Positions 16,659 through 26,293 are shown, counted from the stretch's first letter. The stretch: 64,000 nt of DNA from CALNYS01 sp942490855 (GCA_942490855.1 CALNYS010000005.1:558001-622000); one strand, 5' to 3'. Notes: generated by a model from the sequence alone, not told the origin. Numbers and translations: made by a program.

Positions 16659-18428
16659 ATGGTTGATGAACAGCTGATCGCTTCGCTCGGCATCGCCGAC
16701 GAAGACGCCGTCGCTCTCCTTCAGGACGCCTACGGCGCCGAGGTCGCCGACGGCAACATGGACTCGCTCTTCCAGGAGCAGATCGCGGACCTCGAGAAGG
16801 GCTCGATCCTCGACGGCAAGGTCATCGGGACCGCCGGCGACGACTTCGTGATCGACGTCGGCCTCAAGAGCGAGGGCATGGTCCCGAAGACCGAGTTCGA
16901 CGATCCCAGCGCCGTCAAGCCCGGCGACATCTACAAGGTCCTCCTCGACGCGATCGAGGGCGACGACGGCGTCATCAAGCTGTCGAAGCGCAAGGCCGAC
17001 CGCATCATCAACTGGCAGCGCCTGCTCGAGACCACCAAGGTCGGCGACGTTGTCGAGGGCATGGTCACCCGCAAGATCAAGGGCGGCCTGCTCGTGGACA
17101 TCGGCGTCCCGGCGTTCCTGCCCGCGTCGCAGGTCGACGTGCGCCGCCCCGGCGACGTCAGCGACTTCCTGGGTCGCACGGTCCGCGCCGAGATCCTCAA
17201 GATCGACGAGGAGCGGCGCAACATCGTCGTGTCCCGTCGTTCGCTCATCGAGGTCGAGCGCGACCAGGCCAAGAAGAAGCTGCTCGAGAACGTCCACGAG
17301 GGCGACACCGTCAAGGGGCGCGTCAAGAACCTCGCCGACTTCGGCGCGTTCATCGACCTGGGCGGCATCGACGGCCTGCTGCATATCACGGATATGTCGT
17401 GGGGCCGCGTGAACCACCCCTCCGAGCTCCTGCGCATCGATCAAGAGGTCGAGGTCAAGATCCTCAACATCGACCACGAGAAAGAGAAGATCGCGCTGGG
17501 CCTCAAGCAGCTCGAAGCCAGCCCGTGGGAAGAGATCGAGCAGCGCTACCCGGTGAACTCCCGCATCAAGGGCGCGGTGGTCAACATCGTGTCCTACGGC
17601 GCGTTCGTGAAGCTCGAAGAGGGCATCGAGGGCCTCGTCCACATCTCCGAGATGAGCTGGACCCGGCGCATCAACCACCCCTCCGAGATGGTCGAGCCCG
17701 GCCAGGAGGTCGAGGTTGTTGTTCTCGAGATCGACAAGAACAAGCAGGAGATCAGCCTCGGCATGAAGCAGGTCGAGGTCAACCCGTGGGAGCTCGTCAG
17801 CGAGAAGTACCCCGCGGGCACCATGATCGAGGGCGAAGTCCGCAACCTCGCCAACTACGGCGCGTTTGTCGAGATCGAGCCCGGCATCGACGGCCTGCTG
17901 CACGTCTCCGATCTCTCGTGGACCAAGAAGGTCGCGCACCCCAACGAGCTCCTCAACAAGGGCGACAACGTCAAGTGCGTCATCCTTGAAGTGGACCAGG
18001 AGAAGCAGCGCATCAGCCTGGGCCTCAAGCAGCTCGACGAGGACCCCTGGCACGAGGCCATCCCCTCGGCCTACAAGCCGGGCATGGTTGTCCGCGGCAA
18101 GGTGACGAAGATCACCAACTTCGGCGTGTTCGTCGAGCTCGAGGACGACCTCGAGGGCCTGCTCCACATCTCCGAGCTCGCCGACCACAAGGTCGAGAGC
18201 CCGCAGGAAGTGGTCGAGCCGGGCCAGGAGATCGACGTCAAGATCCTCCGCGTCGACATCGACGACCGGAAGATCGGCCTCTCCCGCAAGCGCGCCCAGT
18301 GGGGCGACGCCGGCGGCGGCGGGGACGACACCGATTACTCCGGCGGCGGCTACGACGGCCCCCAGGCCCCCGCTCGCGGCGGCATGGACGAGCACGGCTC
18401 CATGGGCACGGACAAGATCGAGTTCTGA
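16659..18428 (+). CDS. rpsA: 30S ribosomal protein S1
   Basis: This 589-aa protein has six S1 (OB-fold) domains. The first two are degenerate and ribosome-binding. Domains 3-6 show the repeated pattern of a conserved G-x-V, then YGAFV or FGAFI, then GL(L/V)H(I/V)S(E/D)(M/L)SW. S1 brings mRNA to the 30S subunit and helps unfold structured leaders. The tail after the last domain is Gly/Asp-rich (GGGGDD and similar) and probably disordered. I start at ATG 16659 (VDEQLIASLG); the open frame upstream is G+C-rich leader without conservation. A terminator follows directly. Confidence 0.96.
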   Translation: MVDEQLIASLGIADEDAVALLQDAYGAEVADGNMDSLFQEQIADLEKGSILDGKVIGTAGDDFVIDVGLKSEGMVPKTEFDDPSAVKPGDIYKVLLDAIEGDDGVIKLSKRKADRIINWQRLLETTKVGDVVEGMVTRKIKGGLLVDIGVPAFLPASQVDVRRPGDVSDFLGRTVRAEILKIDEERRNIVVSRRSLIEVERDQAKKKLLENVHEGDTVKGRVKNLADFGAFIDLGGIDGLLHITDMSWGRVNHPSELLRIDQEVEVKILNIDHEKEKIALGLKQLEASPWEEIEQRYPVNSRIKGAVVNIVSYGAFVKLEEGIEGLVHISEMSWTRRINHPSEMVEPGQEVEVVVLEIDKNKQEISLGMKQVEVNPWELVSEKYPAGTMIEGEVRNLANYGAFVEIEPGIDGLLHVSDLSWTKKVAHPNELLNKGDNVKCVILEVDQEKQRISLGLKQLDEDPWHEAIPSAYKPGMVVRGKVTKITNFGVFVELEDDLEGLLHISELADHKVESPQEVVEPGQEIDVKILRVDIDDRKIGLSRKRAQWGDAGGGGDDTDYSGGGYDGPQAPARGGMDEHGSMGTDKIEF

Positions 18429-18459
18429 TCCCCCGGACCTTCAGACCCGTCTGAAACAC

Positions 18460-18500
18460 AACCGCCCGCGGAGACGTATCGTCTCAGCGGGCGGTTTTTT
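18460..18500 (+). terminator. Rho-independent terminator of rpsA
   Basis: The outer stem AACCGCCCGC/GCGGGCGGTT encloses a second hairpin GAGACG-TAT-CGTCTC and is followed by six Ts. It lies 31 nt after the rpsA stop. Confidence 0.88.
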
Positions 18501-18530
18501 GTTCGGAGTCACGCGGCGAGGCCGCCGGGA

Positions 18531-18635
18531 TCAGCACATGATGGCGAAGCACAACGCGGACAAGATGGCGATGCGCATCCGGTTCTGGGTCAGCTTGAGG
18601 AACTCGTTGTTGGCGCTGTTGATGATCGCGGTCAT
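18531..18635 (-). CDS. Possible 34-aa membrane peptide
   Basis: This small reading frame begins MTAIINSANNEFLKLTQNRM and continues with a hydrophobic segment RIAILSALCFAIMC to the stop. The polar-then-hydrophobic layout resembles a small single-span membrane protein. GGAAG lies about 12 nt upstream of the ATG. It fills the gap between the rpsA terminator and the divergent secreted-protein gene, which would otherwise be empty. I do not recognise a family. The codons look protein-like (Asn, Ile, Phe codons ending in C), but a frame this short can arise by chance. Confidence 0.4.
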   Translation of the reverse strand: MTAIINSANNEFLKLTQNRMRIAILSALCFAIMC

Positions 18636-18786
18636 ATCGGACACTTCCGTGTTCTTTGGTTTGTCTCCACAGAGGAAGCAACGCCAGGGCCGTCCGGTGG
18701 CGCCATCCGGTGCACCCGCCCTCAGACGCTCCTATCAGGGTTCGAGCCGGGTTCTCGGACGCACGGCCTCCCGCGGGTCCCGCCGG

Positions 18787-20425
18787 ATGTGGTCCCCACG
18801 CCACACCGTGTGCTGCGCGGTCGCGACGCTGCTGCTCGCCCCCGCGGCCGCGGCCGCCGCCACTCCGCAGGACGCGATGGTCGCCTATCGGACCGCCCGG
18901 GCCGCCGTGGACGCTCTCGAGGCCGCGGTGGGACCGGAGATCGACGCCCCCGGGGCCGCCGTGACGATCCGCGTGGGCGGGCACGTGGCGGGGTACGCGT
19001 CGGTGTACGCGCCGGGCGGTGGCGCCTTCGACGCGGCGCTGCGGGCGGCGCTGGGCGATTTCCTCCAGACCGAGCTGGCGCCGCGGGACGCGACGCGGCG
19101 CGGGCGGCTGGCGGAGCTGTCGCGGGCGGGCGCTGGTGCACGTAGAACTCGCTCAGGAGCTTGTTCCGGTAACGGGGGCGACGTTCGCCGAGGCGGCGCT
19201 GGCGTTCTCGCCGGGGCTCGACGGGGCAGCCGCGCGGCACGGGAACGAGACCGAGTGCGTGTTTCCGGAGCGGCTGCTGTCGTCGGGGACGAGCGCGTCG
19301 CGGGCGCTGGCGGCGGCGTGCGCGGCGCTGGGGCTGGGCGGTCAGCCGCTCGAAGAAGCACGGGAGCTCTCGGGCGTGCGCGTGTTCCGGTTCCGTGCGC
19401 TGAGCGTGGGGCAGATCGAAGCGGGCGGGCCGCCGGTCTTCCTGCACCGCGGCGGGCGCGTGCGCGCGCTGACGAGCGTGGTGGGCTCGCGCCTCGAGTC
19501 GTTCGGCTCGGGGCTCGCGGGCGTCCTTAGCGATCGCGTGTGGGCGCACGACGGCGCGACGCGTTTGCTCGGGACGTACGACGCGATCGACGACGAGCAC
19601 GACCCGCTGATCGCCTCGGCGCACGAGCACGCGATGGCGGCGCTCGCGCTGGGGCGCTGGGGCCGCGTGACGGGCGACGAGCGCGCGCTGTCGGTCGGCG
19701 CGACGCTGCTTGGGTCGCTCAACGAACAGGACCTCGACGTGCGCACGGGCGCGCTTGCGCTGCTGGCGCTCGACGCGCTCGGGCATGAGAACGACGCGCT
19801 GCGCGATCGCTGCGTGCGCGCGCTCGCGGCCGCGGGCGAGGAGGCGTCGTTGAGCGACCGAGGGCTCGCCGCGGCTGCGCTGGCGCGCACGGACCCGGCG
19901 ACGGCGCTCTCGCTGGCGCAGGGCGTGCTGGCGGAGGGCGGGCGGGGCGGCGCGGTGGGCGCGGCGCCGTGGATCGTCTGGGCGGTTCGCGATCTCGCGG
20001 GAGACGGAGACGTCCCCGGCGCGCCGGCGCTGCGCGAGGGGCGCGAGCTGATCTGGCAGCACCAGATCACGCGCGCCGACGCGGGGGCGGACGAGGCAGA
20101 CCTCGTGGGCGGGATTGTCTTTAGCGCGTCGGACCAGCCGCTGCCCACGGCGCAGTCGGCGCGGGCGGCGGCGATGGCCGCGGCGATGCTCGGGGCGCCG
20201 GGTCTCACCCCCGCGAGCGAACGCCCCGGCGAGCTGGCGCGGCTGCTCCCGACGCTGCGGTTCCTGCGTCAGCTGTCGGTCGAGGAGGGCGAGGCGCGTT
20301 TGTACCCGAACCCCGAGCGGGCGACGGGCGGGGTGCGATTAGCGCTGTGGGATCACCGCCAGCCCGTCGAGGCGACGGCTCTGACGCTGATCGCGGTCGC
20401 GGACACCCTCGAAGCGGCCCGATAG
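18787..20425 (+). CDS. Secreted alpha-helical protein of unknown function (frameshifted)
   Basis: The product starts with a signal peptide (MWSPRHT, then VATLLLAPAAAAAA), then an N-terminal domain with VAYRTARAAVDALEAAVG and VTIRVGGHVAGYASVYAPGG. A long helical C-terminal region follows, with repeating Ala/Leu-rich helices (AHEHAMAALALGRWGRVTG, VRTGALALLALDALG, and others). Those look like an alpha/alpha toroid or helical repeat, perhaps of the six-hairpin glycosidase fold, which I infer only from pattern. The frame changes at GGG 19128-19130: dropping one G joins AELSRAALVHVELAQE. Repaired length is about 545 aa. It is followed 63 nt later by another secreted protein. Start choice rests on the signal peptide, since the ribosome-binding site is weak. 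Confidence 0.6.
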
Positions 20426-20488
20426 TGGGAACCGCGGGCGGCGCCCGCCGTATCCTTTGACGACATCCTTCCAGCTCGGGAGACACCC

Positions 20489-21232
20489 ATGCGATCCGTG
20501 CCGCTGCTGCTACTGATGGTCCTTTCGGTTCTTCTTACCGGGCAGTCCCGCCTGCGCGACGACCCGCGGACGGTGGCGATCGCCCGGATGCTCCAGCCGG
20601 TGACGGCGGAGCTGAAGGACGCGCGGCTTGAAGACGCGATCACGTACATCGAGCAGGTCTCCGGCGTGACGATCGAGGCGCAGTGGCGCGACGAGGACGC
20701 GTCGGGCGTCGGGCTCGACCGCGACGCGATCGTGACGCTGAGCGCGCAGGGGATGGACCGGCTCGCGCTGCTCGAGCGTCTGCTCGACGCGGGCGACGAC
20801 GAGTTCGACCCAGCGACGTGGCAGGCGAGCGAAGCGGGCACGATCCTGGCGGCGCCGAGGAGCGCGCTCAACCGGCGCGCCTACGTGAAGATCTACGACG
20901 TGCAGGACCTGCTGCTGGTGGTCCCGCACTTCACCGACACTCCCGACCTCGAGCTGGGCAGCATCGTGCAGGGGCAGGGCGGTTCGGAGCAGGACAGCGA
21001 CATCGAGATCCCCGCGGGCGCGAGCGAGCAGGAACTGCTCGAGCGTCTTGTCGAGATCATCCAGACGAGCGTGGAGTTCGATCAGTGGCGGGACAACGGT
21101 GGCGACGGCGCGAGCATCACCCCCTACCGCGACGGCGCGCTGCTGGTGCGGGCGCCGGGGTACATCCACCGCCAGATCGGCGGGGTGGAGTACTGGCCGA
21201 CGGCGGCGGAGGTGAGGCGGGCGGGGATATAA
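20489..21232 (+). CDS. Exported protein with STN/secretin-N-like region
   Basis: This 247-aa protein has an N-terminal hydrophobic segment (VPLLLLMVLSVLLTG) that is a signal peptide or anchor. Residues about 40-95 (MLQPVTAELKDARLEDAITYIEQ, then VSGVTIEAQW) resemble the short STN-type beta-alpha domain found at the N-terminus of secretins and TonB-dependent receptors. A second part contains YVKIYDVQDLLLVVPHF, a motif seen in planctomycete proteins with secretin-like N domains. No secretin pore domain is present. The function is unknown; a periplasmic adaptor or scaffold role is an inference. GGGAGA precedes the ATG. It is probably cotranscribed with the preceding gene. Confidence 0.6.
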   Translation: MRSVPLLLLMVLSVLLTGQSRLRDDPRTVAIARMLQPVTAELKDARLEDAITYIEQVSGVTIEAQWRDEDASGVGLDRDAIVTLSAQGMDRLALLERLLDAGDDEFDPATWQASEAGTILAAPRSALNRRAYVKIYDVQDLLLVVPHFTDTPDLELGSIVQGQGGSEQDSDIEIPAGASEQELLERLVEIIQTSVEFDQWRDNGGDGASITPYRDGALLVRAPGYIHRQIGGVEYWPTAAEVRRAGI

Positions 21233-21350
21233 CTAGGTGCAACACACGGGATGAAGCAGATGCGAGCGGCGGATGTGATGCGTAAAAATAGGCAACTAGT
21301 TTCTTCCTGCTGGTGCTGAGCACGGTGGTCTACTATCGCTATGTCATCGT

Positions 21351-21378
21351 TTGCCTGAGCACTCTGCGCCGGTAGAGT
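21351..21378 (+). promoter_or_regulatory. Candidate sigma70 promoter of the LVIVD-repeat gene
   Basis: TTGCCT and TAGAGT are separated by 16 nt, ending 27 nt before the start codon in an unusually A/T-rich spacer. Pattern match only. Confidence 0.4.
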
Positions 21379-21405
21379 AGTTTCCTATCAAGGTGGAGAA
21401 CTCGC

Positions 21406-23493
21406 ATGGGCACAATTCGAGCTATCGGGCTAGTACGATTCTGGCTCACGATCACGTGCATCTTGGCAGCAGCGTCCAGTGCTCAAGGTGGCGGGTGTGA
21501 ACCGGACTTGTTCGGGAGCATTGGCGGCGAGCGCGTTCGGGATATCGTGATTCAAGGAAGCGTCGCCTACATCGCTAATGAGTCTGGCACGCTGCTACTC
21601 GTCGATGTTTCCGACCCGTCCGCACCCTTTCTCCTCGGGGAGTACCCCACGGCCGACCGCGTATTGAGCGTCGCGGTTGCAGGTACTCACGCGTACATCC
21701 TGGTCGAAGGCGTCGGCCTTCAGATCATTGATGTGTCGGAGCCAACGACACCGATGTATCGAGGTGGTTACGAATCCTCTGAGTTGCACGGGTGGTTATT
21801 CGTCGTAGACAACACAGCGTATTTTTATGACGACGACCTGCGCGGCATAGCGATTGTCGATGTCGCTAGCCCGGGCGCTTTGACGGTCCTCGGCGTACAC
21901 CCTACTGGACGCGGCGTTACTCACGCCGTTGTCTCTGACGGGACCGCATTCATCCTCCAGGGCAATGATCTGGAGATCGTTGATGTTTCCGTCCCGGCAT
22001 CGCCAAGCGTTCTCGGCGAACTAGAAGACGTGGCAAGAAACCCGAGGGCGATCGCGATTGATTCTTCGCTCGCATACGTCTCTGATCTCATTGACGGCAT
22101 TGCGGTGGTAGATATCTCGAATGTCACGGCGCCGGCTCTTCTTGGACGCTCTCAAGAGCCTTCAAGTTCTTGGGATGTGGTTTCGCAAGGCAACTATGCC
22201 TTTGTCGGTGGCGGTAACGCCGGCCGGCTTTATGTGCACGACATCAGCGACCCCGAGCACCCAGTCATCGCTGGAGGGGCTCAAACCACAGGCTCAGCGA
22301 TCGCGCTTGCCATCGAAGGTTCAACGATCTACATCGCCGACTACTTCGGCGGGCTGCAGATTATGGATATATCCCAGCCGTTGACCCCTACCAGCGTGGG
22401 CGCCTTTAACCGCACCGACTACGTCTCCGACGTAGTCAGCGACGGGTCTGTTGCGTACCTCTCTGACTCCGGCGGAGGGTTGCGCGTCGTGGATGTCAAC
22501 GACCCGACGCGCCCTGTCCTGATGGGCAGCGCCTTTCTTTCCGGCCAGGGCGAAGCGCTCGCGGTATCGAGCCAGACCGCGTATGTGTGGGTGAAACCGA
22601 TATCTGGCCCTGCCTCTCTTCAGCTCATTGATGTCTCTGAACCCGGGCAACCGATCCCGCTCGGCTCAGCGACGAGTTCCACGACCCCCTTGGCAGTAGG
22701 CGCCGACGGCGACGTCGCCTGTATCGCCGGGCTTAACGGCTTCGAGGTATTTGATGTCTCAGAGCCAATGAACCCGGAGCGCGGTTTCACAGAGTACGGG
22801 ACCAACAATACGTTTTACAACGTTGATGTGATTGGCAATATCGCCTACCGATGCGGGCGAATCGAAGGCTTTGAAACCTTGGATGTTTCGAACCCTGCAG
22901 AGCCGGTCTTGCTCTACAGATCGAGTGACAACAGCGATATTAACAGCGCGCGAGCTTCTGCTTGCAACGGGGCAACGGCGTATGTCGTCGCCTATCGCAC
23001 GACGCGTGCCCACCTCTTTACGCTCGATGTTACGGATCCTGTGAACGTGAAGGTGCTTCACGAATCTGAGGAATTGTTCGCCAGCGGCATAACGGATATC
23101 AAATCTACTGGCGATCGATTATATATTCTTTACCATGGCGGAGGACAAACTCAGAATTCCGGCGCCGCGATCTATGACATTACTGAAACTCAACATCCAA
23201 GATTTATCGAGTTCGTACACACGTTCAACGGCGAGTCGAACCAAACGCTCAACCTCGATGTCATTGATCAGACGGCGTATTTCGCAAGCGGCCACGATGG
23301 GCTTGAGATCGTTGATCTCGCCTCCTGCTTCGCGCTTGCGGACTTCGACTCCGACGGGCGCGTAGGCTCGCGCGACCTCGCGGTCGTGTTGGCGTCGTGG
23401 GGGCCGAACCTCGGCGCGAACGCCGACCTGAACGGTGACGGCGTTGTCGACCTCGACGATCTCGCCATCCTGTTGAGCGAGTGGAACGACTGA
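21406..23493 (+). CDS. Secreted LVIVD-repeat protein with dockerin-like tail
   Basis: This 695-aa protein has a signal peptide (residues 1-27, WLTITCILAAASSAQG). About 13 repeats of roughly 42 aa follow, each ending in variants of LQIIDVSEPTTP or LEIVDVSVPASP, the LVIVD beta-propeller-like repeat of cell-surface proteins. The last 55 residues are a two-EF-hand dockerin-like module (DFDSDGRVGSRDLA and DLNGDGVVDLDDLAILL), probably Ca-binding. The body is strikingly poorer in G+C than everything around it: hand counts give 52 % for bases 21541-21600 and 40 % for 23101-23160. The tail returns to 72 % (23341-23400) and 68 % (23401-23460). This suggests a transferred body joined to a native tail. 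GTGGAG precedes the ATG. Confidence 0.88.
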   Translation: MGTIRAIGLVRFWLTITCILAAASSAQGGGCEPDLFGSIGGERVRDIVIQGSVAYIANESGTLLLVDVSDPSAPFLLGEYPTADRVLSVAVAGTHAYILVEGVGLQIIDVSEPTTPMYRGGYESSELHGWLFVVDNTAYFYDDDLRGIAIVDVASPGALTVLGVHPTGRGVTHAVVSDGTAFILQGNDLEIVDVSVPASPSVLGELEDVARNPRAIAIDSSLAYVSDLIDGIAVVDISNVTAPALLGRSQEPSSSWDVVSQGNYAFVGGGNAGRLYVHDISDPEHPVIAGGAQTTGSAIALAIEGSTIYIADYFGGLQIMDISQPLTPTSVGAFNRTDYVSDVVSDGSVAYLSDSGGGLRVVDVNDPTRPVLMGSAFLSGQGEALAVSSQTAYVWVKPISGPASLQLIDVSEPGQPIPLGSATSSTTPLAVGADGDVACIAGLNGFEVFDVSEPMNPERGFTEYGTNNTFYNVDVIGNIAYRCGRIEGFETLDVSNPAEPVLLYRSSDNSDINSARASACNGATAYVVAYRTTRAHLFTLDVTDPVNVKVLHESEELFASGITDIKSTGDRLYILYHGGGQTQNSGAAIYDITETQHPRFIEFVHTFNGESNQTLNLDVIDQTAYFASGHDGLEIVDLASCFALADFDSDGRVGSRDLAVVLASWGPNLGANADLNGDGVVDLDDLAILLSEWND

Positions 23494-23496
23494 GCC

Positions 23497-25080
23497 CTAC
23501 GAGATTACCGGCAGCGACACGCCGCGCCGGAGGTCTTCCTTGGGCTGCGCGATGAGGTCGTAGCCGTCGCTGCTGACGACGGTGCAGCGCACGAGCTCGC
23601 CGGGGCTGAGAGCTTTCTTCGAGCGGACGGCGGTGACGGAGTCGATGCCGGGCGCCTGGAAGTAGGCGCGCCCGGTGGCTTCGTACGCGCCGTCCTCGTC
23701 GGCTTCGCCCGCGGCCTCGTCGATGAGGACGTCGAAGATCGCGCCGGTGTTCTCGGGGTCGCTCGGGTCGAACTGGGACGCGACGAACTCGGCCTGCTCG
23801 AAGGCGATCGACTGCTGGAGCATCATGATCTCGTGCTCGCGCCGGGCCTTGGTCTCGTCGTCGACGCGGAGGCTGGCGTCCTGCTCCATGCGCCCGGCGG
23901 GGGTGCCGGGCTCGGGGGAGTACTGGAAGACGCCGAGCATGTCGAAGCCGATTTCCTCGATGAAGCCGAGGAGTTGTTCGTGGTCGGCTTCGGTCTCGCC
24001 GGGGAAGCCGGTGATGAACGTGGTGCGGATCGCCATGCCGGGGATGCGCTCGCGGAGCTTGTGGAGGAGTTCGGTTTGCTGCTCGCAGGTGACGTTGCGG
24101 CGCATCGCGGTGAGCATGCTGTTGGAGGCGTGCTGGAGGGGGATGTCGATGTAGGGGACGACGTGGTCGAGCGAGGCGATGGCGTCGATCATCTCGTCGG
24201 AGAAGGTCGTGGGGTAGGCGTACATGAGGCGGGCCCAGCCGGCGCCGGCCTCGCGGGCGATGGTGTCGTTGACGTCGCGCAGGAGCTTGGGGAGGCCTTC
24301 GCCGGAGGCGATGCCGTGCCCGACGTCGTCGCCGTAGCTGGTGGTGTCCTGCCCGATCATGTTGAGTTCGAAGACGCCGTCGGCGATGAGCTCGCGGGCT
24401 TCGCTGACGATGCGGTCGAGGGGCTTGGAGCGCATTTTGCCGCGGATGGAGGGGATGGTGCAGAACGCGCAGTTCTGGTTGCAGCCCTCGGAGACGCGGA
24501 GGTAGGCGTAGTGGCGGGGCGTGATGCGCAAGCGCGCGTCGTCGCGTTCGAAGTAGCCGATGCCCTTGCCGTCCTTGCCGTTGACGGTGAGCCCGACGGT
24601 GTCGTGCCCGCGGTCCTTTGCGGCGCTGAGGGCGCTGGCGGTGATCCAGTAGGGCGCGGTCGCGTTGTCGGAGTCGGCGACGCCGGCGCGCCCGGGGCGC
24701 TCGCCGGTGACGGCGTTCACAATGCGGTCGCGGTCGAAGACGCCGACCATGGCGTCGACGCCGGGCGCCCAGTCGAGGATCTTCGCGCGGTGGCGCTGCA
24801 CGAGGCAGCCCGCGACGACGACGCGCTTGACCTCGCCGGCGTTCTTCTTCGCGAGCGCTTCTTCGATGACCTGGAGGGACTCCTTCTTGGAGTCTTCGAG
24901 GAAGCCGCAGGTGTTGATGACGATGGCGTCGGCGGCGCCGGCGTCGGCGGAGACGACCGACAGCCCGCTCTCGGCGAGGAGCCCGAGCATCTTCTCCGAG
25001 TCCACGGTGTTCTTGGGACAGCCGAGGGAGATCAGGGAGACGCTCTGGACGTCAGCGGGGTTGGTGGTCGTCGTGGTCAT
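23497..25080 (-). CDS. rimO: Ribosomal protein S12 methylthiotransferase RimO
   Basis: This radical-SAM methylthiotransferase modifies an Asp of S12. The N-terminal UPF0004 domain carries the three cluster cysteines (SLGCPKN, NTCGF, AGCLVQ). The radical-SAM cluster is EGCNQNCAFCTIPSIRGK. The C-terminus is a TRAM domain. At 527 aa it is longer than the usual 430-460. The extra length includes a roughly 40-residue insertion between the N-terminal and radical-SAM domains (around TASALSAAKDRGHDTVGLTV) and an acidic segment near the end (DEAAGEADEDGAYE). The start is ATG 25080; a TTG at 25110 overlaps the nadD stop (TTGA) and is a real alternative through translational coupling. Confidence 0.93.
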   Translation of the reverse strand: MTTTTTNPADVQSVSLISLGCPKNTVDSEKMLGLLAESGLSVVSADAGAADAIVINTCGFLEDSKKESLQVIEEALAKKNAGEVKRVVVAGCLVQRHRAKILDWAPGVDAMVGVFDRDRIVNAVTGERPGRAGVADSDNATAPYWITASALSAAKDRGHDTVGLTVNGKDGKGIGYFERDDARLRITPRHYAYLRVSEGCNQNCAFCTIPSIRGKMRSKPLDRIVSEARELIADGVFELNMIGQDTTSYGDDVGHGIASGEGLPKLLRDVNDTIAREAGAGWARLMYAYPTTFSDEMIDAIASLDHVVPYIDIPLQHASNSMLTAMRRNVTCEQQTELLHKLRERIPGMAIRTTFITGFPGETEADHEQLLGFIEEIGFDMLGVFQYSPEPGTPAGRMEQDASLRVDDETKARREHEIMMLQQSIAFEQAEFVASQFDPSDPENTGAIFDVLIDEAAGEADEDGAYEATGRAYFQAPGIDSVTAVRSKKALSPGELVRCTVVSSDGYDLIAQPKEDLRRGVSLPVIS

Positions 25081-25106
25081 GGGGACCGACGAGTGTACCC
25101 CATGTG

Positions 25107-25775
25107 TCAAGCCCGGCCGGTGTAGAGGCTGTTTTCTTCGATATAGCCCAGCACCGGGGGCGTGAGGAGGGATCGGAGCTCGCCCCCCCGCTCCCCGGCG
25201 CCCAGCAGCTCTCGCGCGCGGGTGGAGCTGGCGTCGATGGGCGGGAGCTCGATGAACCGGGGGCGCCAGGCGGCCAGCTGGTCGTCGGACCAGTGGTCGG
25301 CCATCTCGGCGAGGAGGGTGTCGGGGTCGTCGAGGGGCGGGCGGAGCATGACGGCGGGCACGGCGAGGGTCAGGATCGCCTCGTGCTCGCGCCAGCGGTG
25401 GAACTGGCGGGCCTGGTCGGCTCCGATGAGGAAGCGGAGCGCGGCGGCGGGGCGCAGGTCGCGGATCGCGCGGAGGGTGTCCACGGTGTAGCTGGCGCCG
25501 GCGCGGTCGAGCTCGAGCGTGGCGATCGCGGCGCGGGAAACGCCCGCGAGCCCGGCGCGGAGCATGCCGAGACGGTGGGCGTCTGAGGCGACGGGGCCGG
25601 CTTTGAGCGGGGCGGCGGCGGCGGGGATGTAGACGAGGAGCTCGCAGCCGAGGGTCGCGCGGGCGAGGGGCGGGAGTTCGAGGTGGGCGCGGTGCGGCGG
25701 GTCGAAAGCGCCGCCGTAAAGGAGGACGCTCGTGCAGTCGCGCGGGATGGGCAGGGTTTCGACGGGGACCGTCAT
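25107..25775 (-). CDS. nadD: Nicotinate-nucleotide adenylyltransferase
   Basis: This enzyme adenylates nicotinate mononucleotide to deamido-NAD, downstream of NadA in the same pathway. The nucleotidyltransferase signature YGGAFDPPHRAH is near the N-terminus, FLIGADQARQFHRW is the substrate helix, and the C-terminal SSTRARELL matches the ISSTxIR motif. The protein is 222 aa, the normal size. It is followed by rimO, overlapping by 4 nt if rimO uses TTG. I started at the ATG giving TVPVETLP; the open frame extends upstream without conservation. Confidence 0.92.
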   Translation of the reverse strand: MTVPVETLPIPRDCTSVLLYGGAFDPPHRAHLELPPLARATLGCELLVYIPAAAAPLKAGPVASDAHRLGMLRAGLAGVSRAAIATLELDRAGASYTVDTLRAIRDLRPAAALRFLIGADQARQFHRWREHEAILTLAVPAVMLRPPLDDPDTLLAEMADHWSDDQLAAWRPRFIELPPIDASSTRARELLGAGERGGELRSLLTPPVLGYIEENSLYTGRA

Positions 25776-25804
25776 GCGGGCGACGATAGCCCGCGGGCGG
25801 CTGG

Positions 25805-26227
25805 TTAGTCGAGGACGGTGGCGAAGTCGGAGTCGCCCGCGAGCATCAGGGCGCCGTCGGCGTTGTCGGTCGGCTGCCCGGGTTCGAGCCCGTGGGACTC
25901 GAGGGCGGAGTTGACCTCTTCGTCGTGGAGCATCGACTCGAGGATGTTGCCGGCGGCGTCGGTGATGGTGTAGCGGGGGCCCTCGGGGGTCGCGACGACG
26001 TGGAGGGCGTGATCGACGGCCTCGAAGCGTCCGAGGGAGGCGGGCTCGCTCTCGGGGGTCGTCGCGGTGGCCGGGGCCGGGCCGGTGGGCAGGGCCGGGG
26101 CGGCGACGGAGGCGCCGGGGTCGATGGTCCTGGCGGCGACGAGGAAGAGGCCGACGCCCGCGAAGGCCACGCAGATGCGGCCGAGGGTGCGGGGCGAGGA
26201 CCAGACTGAGGGCGCGGGTCGTGTCAT
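25805..26227 (-). CDS. Small membrane-anchored protein of unknown function
   Basis: This 140-aa protein has a positively charged N-terminus and one hydrophobic segment (ICVAFAGVGLFLVAA, about 18-32). An Ala/Pro/Thr-rich linker follows, then a small polar domain (HALHVVATPEGPRYTITDAAGNILESML). The topology looks like a signal anchor with the C-terminal domain outside the cytoplasm. I do not recognise the domain. It lies 29 nt upstream of nadD on the same strand and may be cotranscribed with it. Confidence 0.6.
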   Translation of the reverse strand: MTRPAPSVWSSPRTLGRICVAFAGVGLFLVAARTIDPGASVAAPALPTGPAPATATTPESEPASLGRFEAVDHALHVVATPEGPRYTITDAAGNILESMLHDEEVNSALESHGLEPGQPTDNADGALMLAGDSDFATVLD

Positions 26228-26293
26228 ACCGCACCTATCGGCCCGTGAGGAAGGGCTGGTGCAGGGGGATCAGAAAGAGTCGGTCAACCGGGG

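Noticed and set aside
25103..25108. TTGACA on the minus strand before rimO as a -35 box
   Set aside because: No -10 element at 16-18 nt; the sequence is the nadD/rimO junction (TTG start overlapping the nadD stop).
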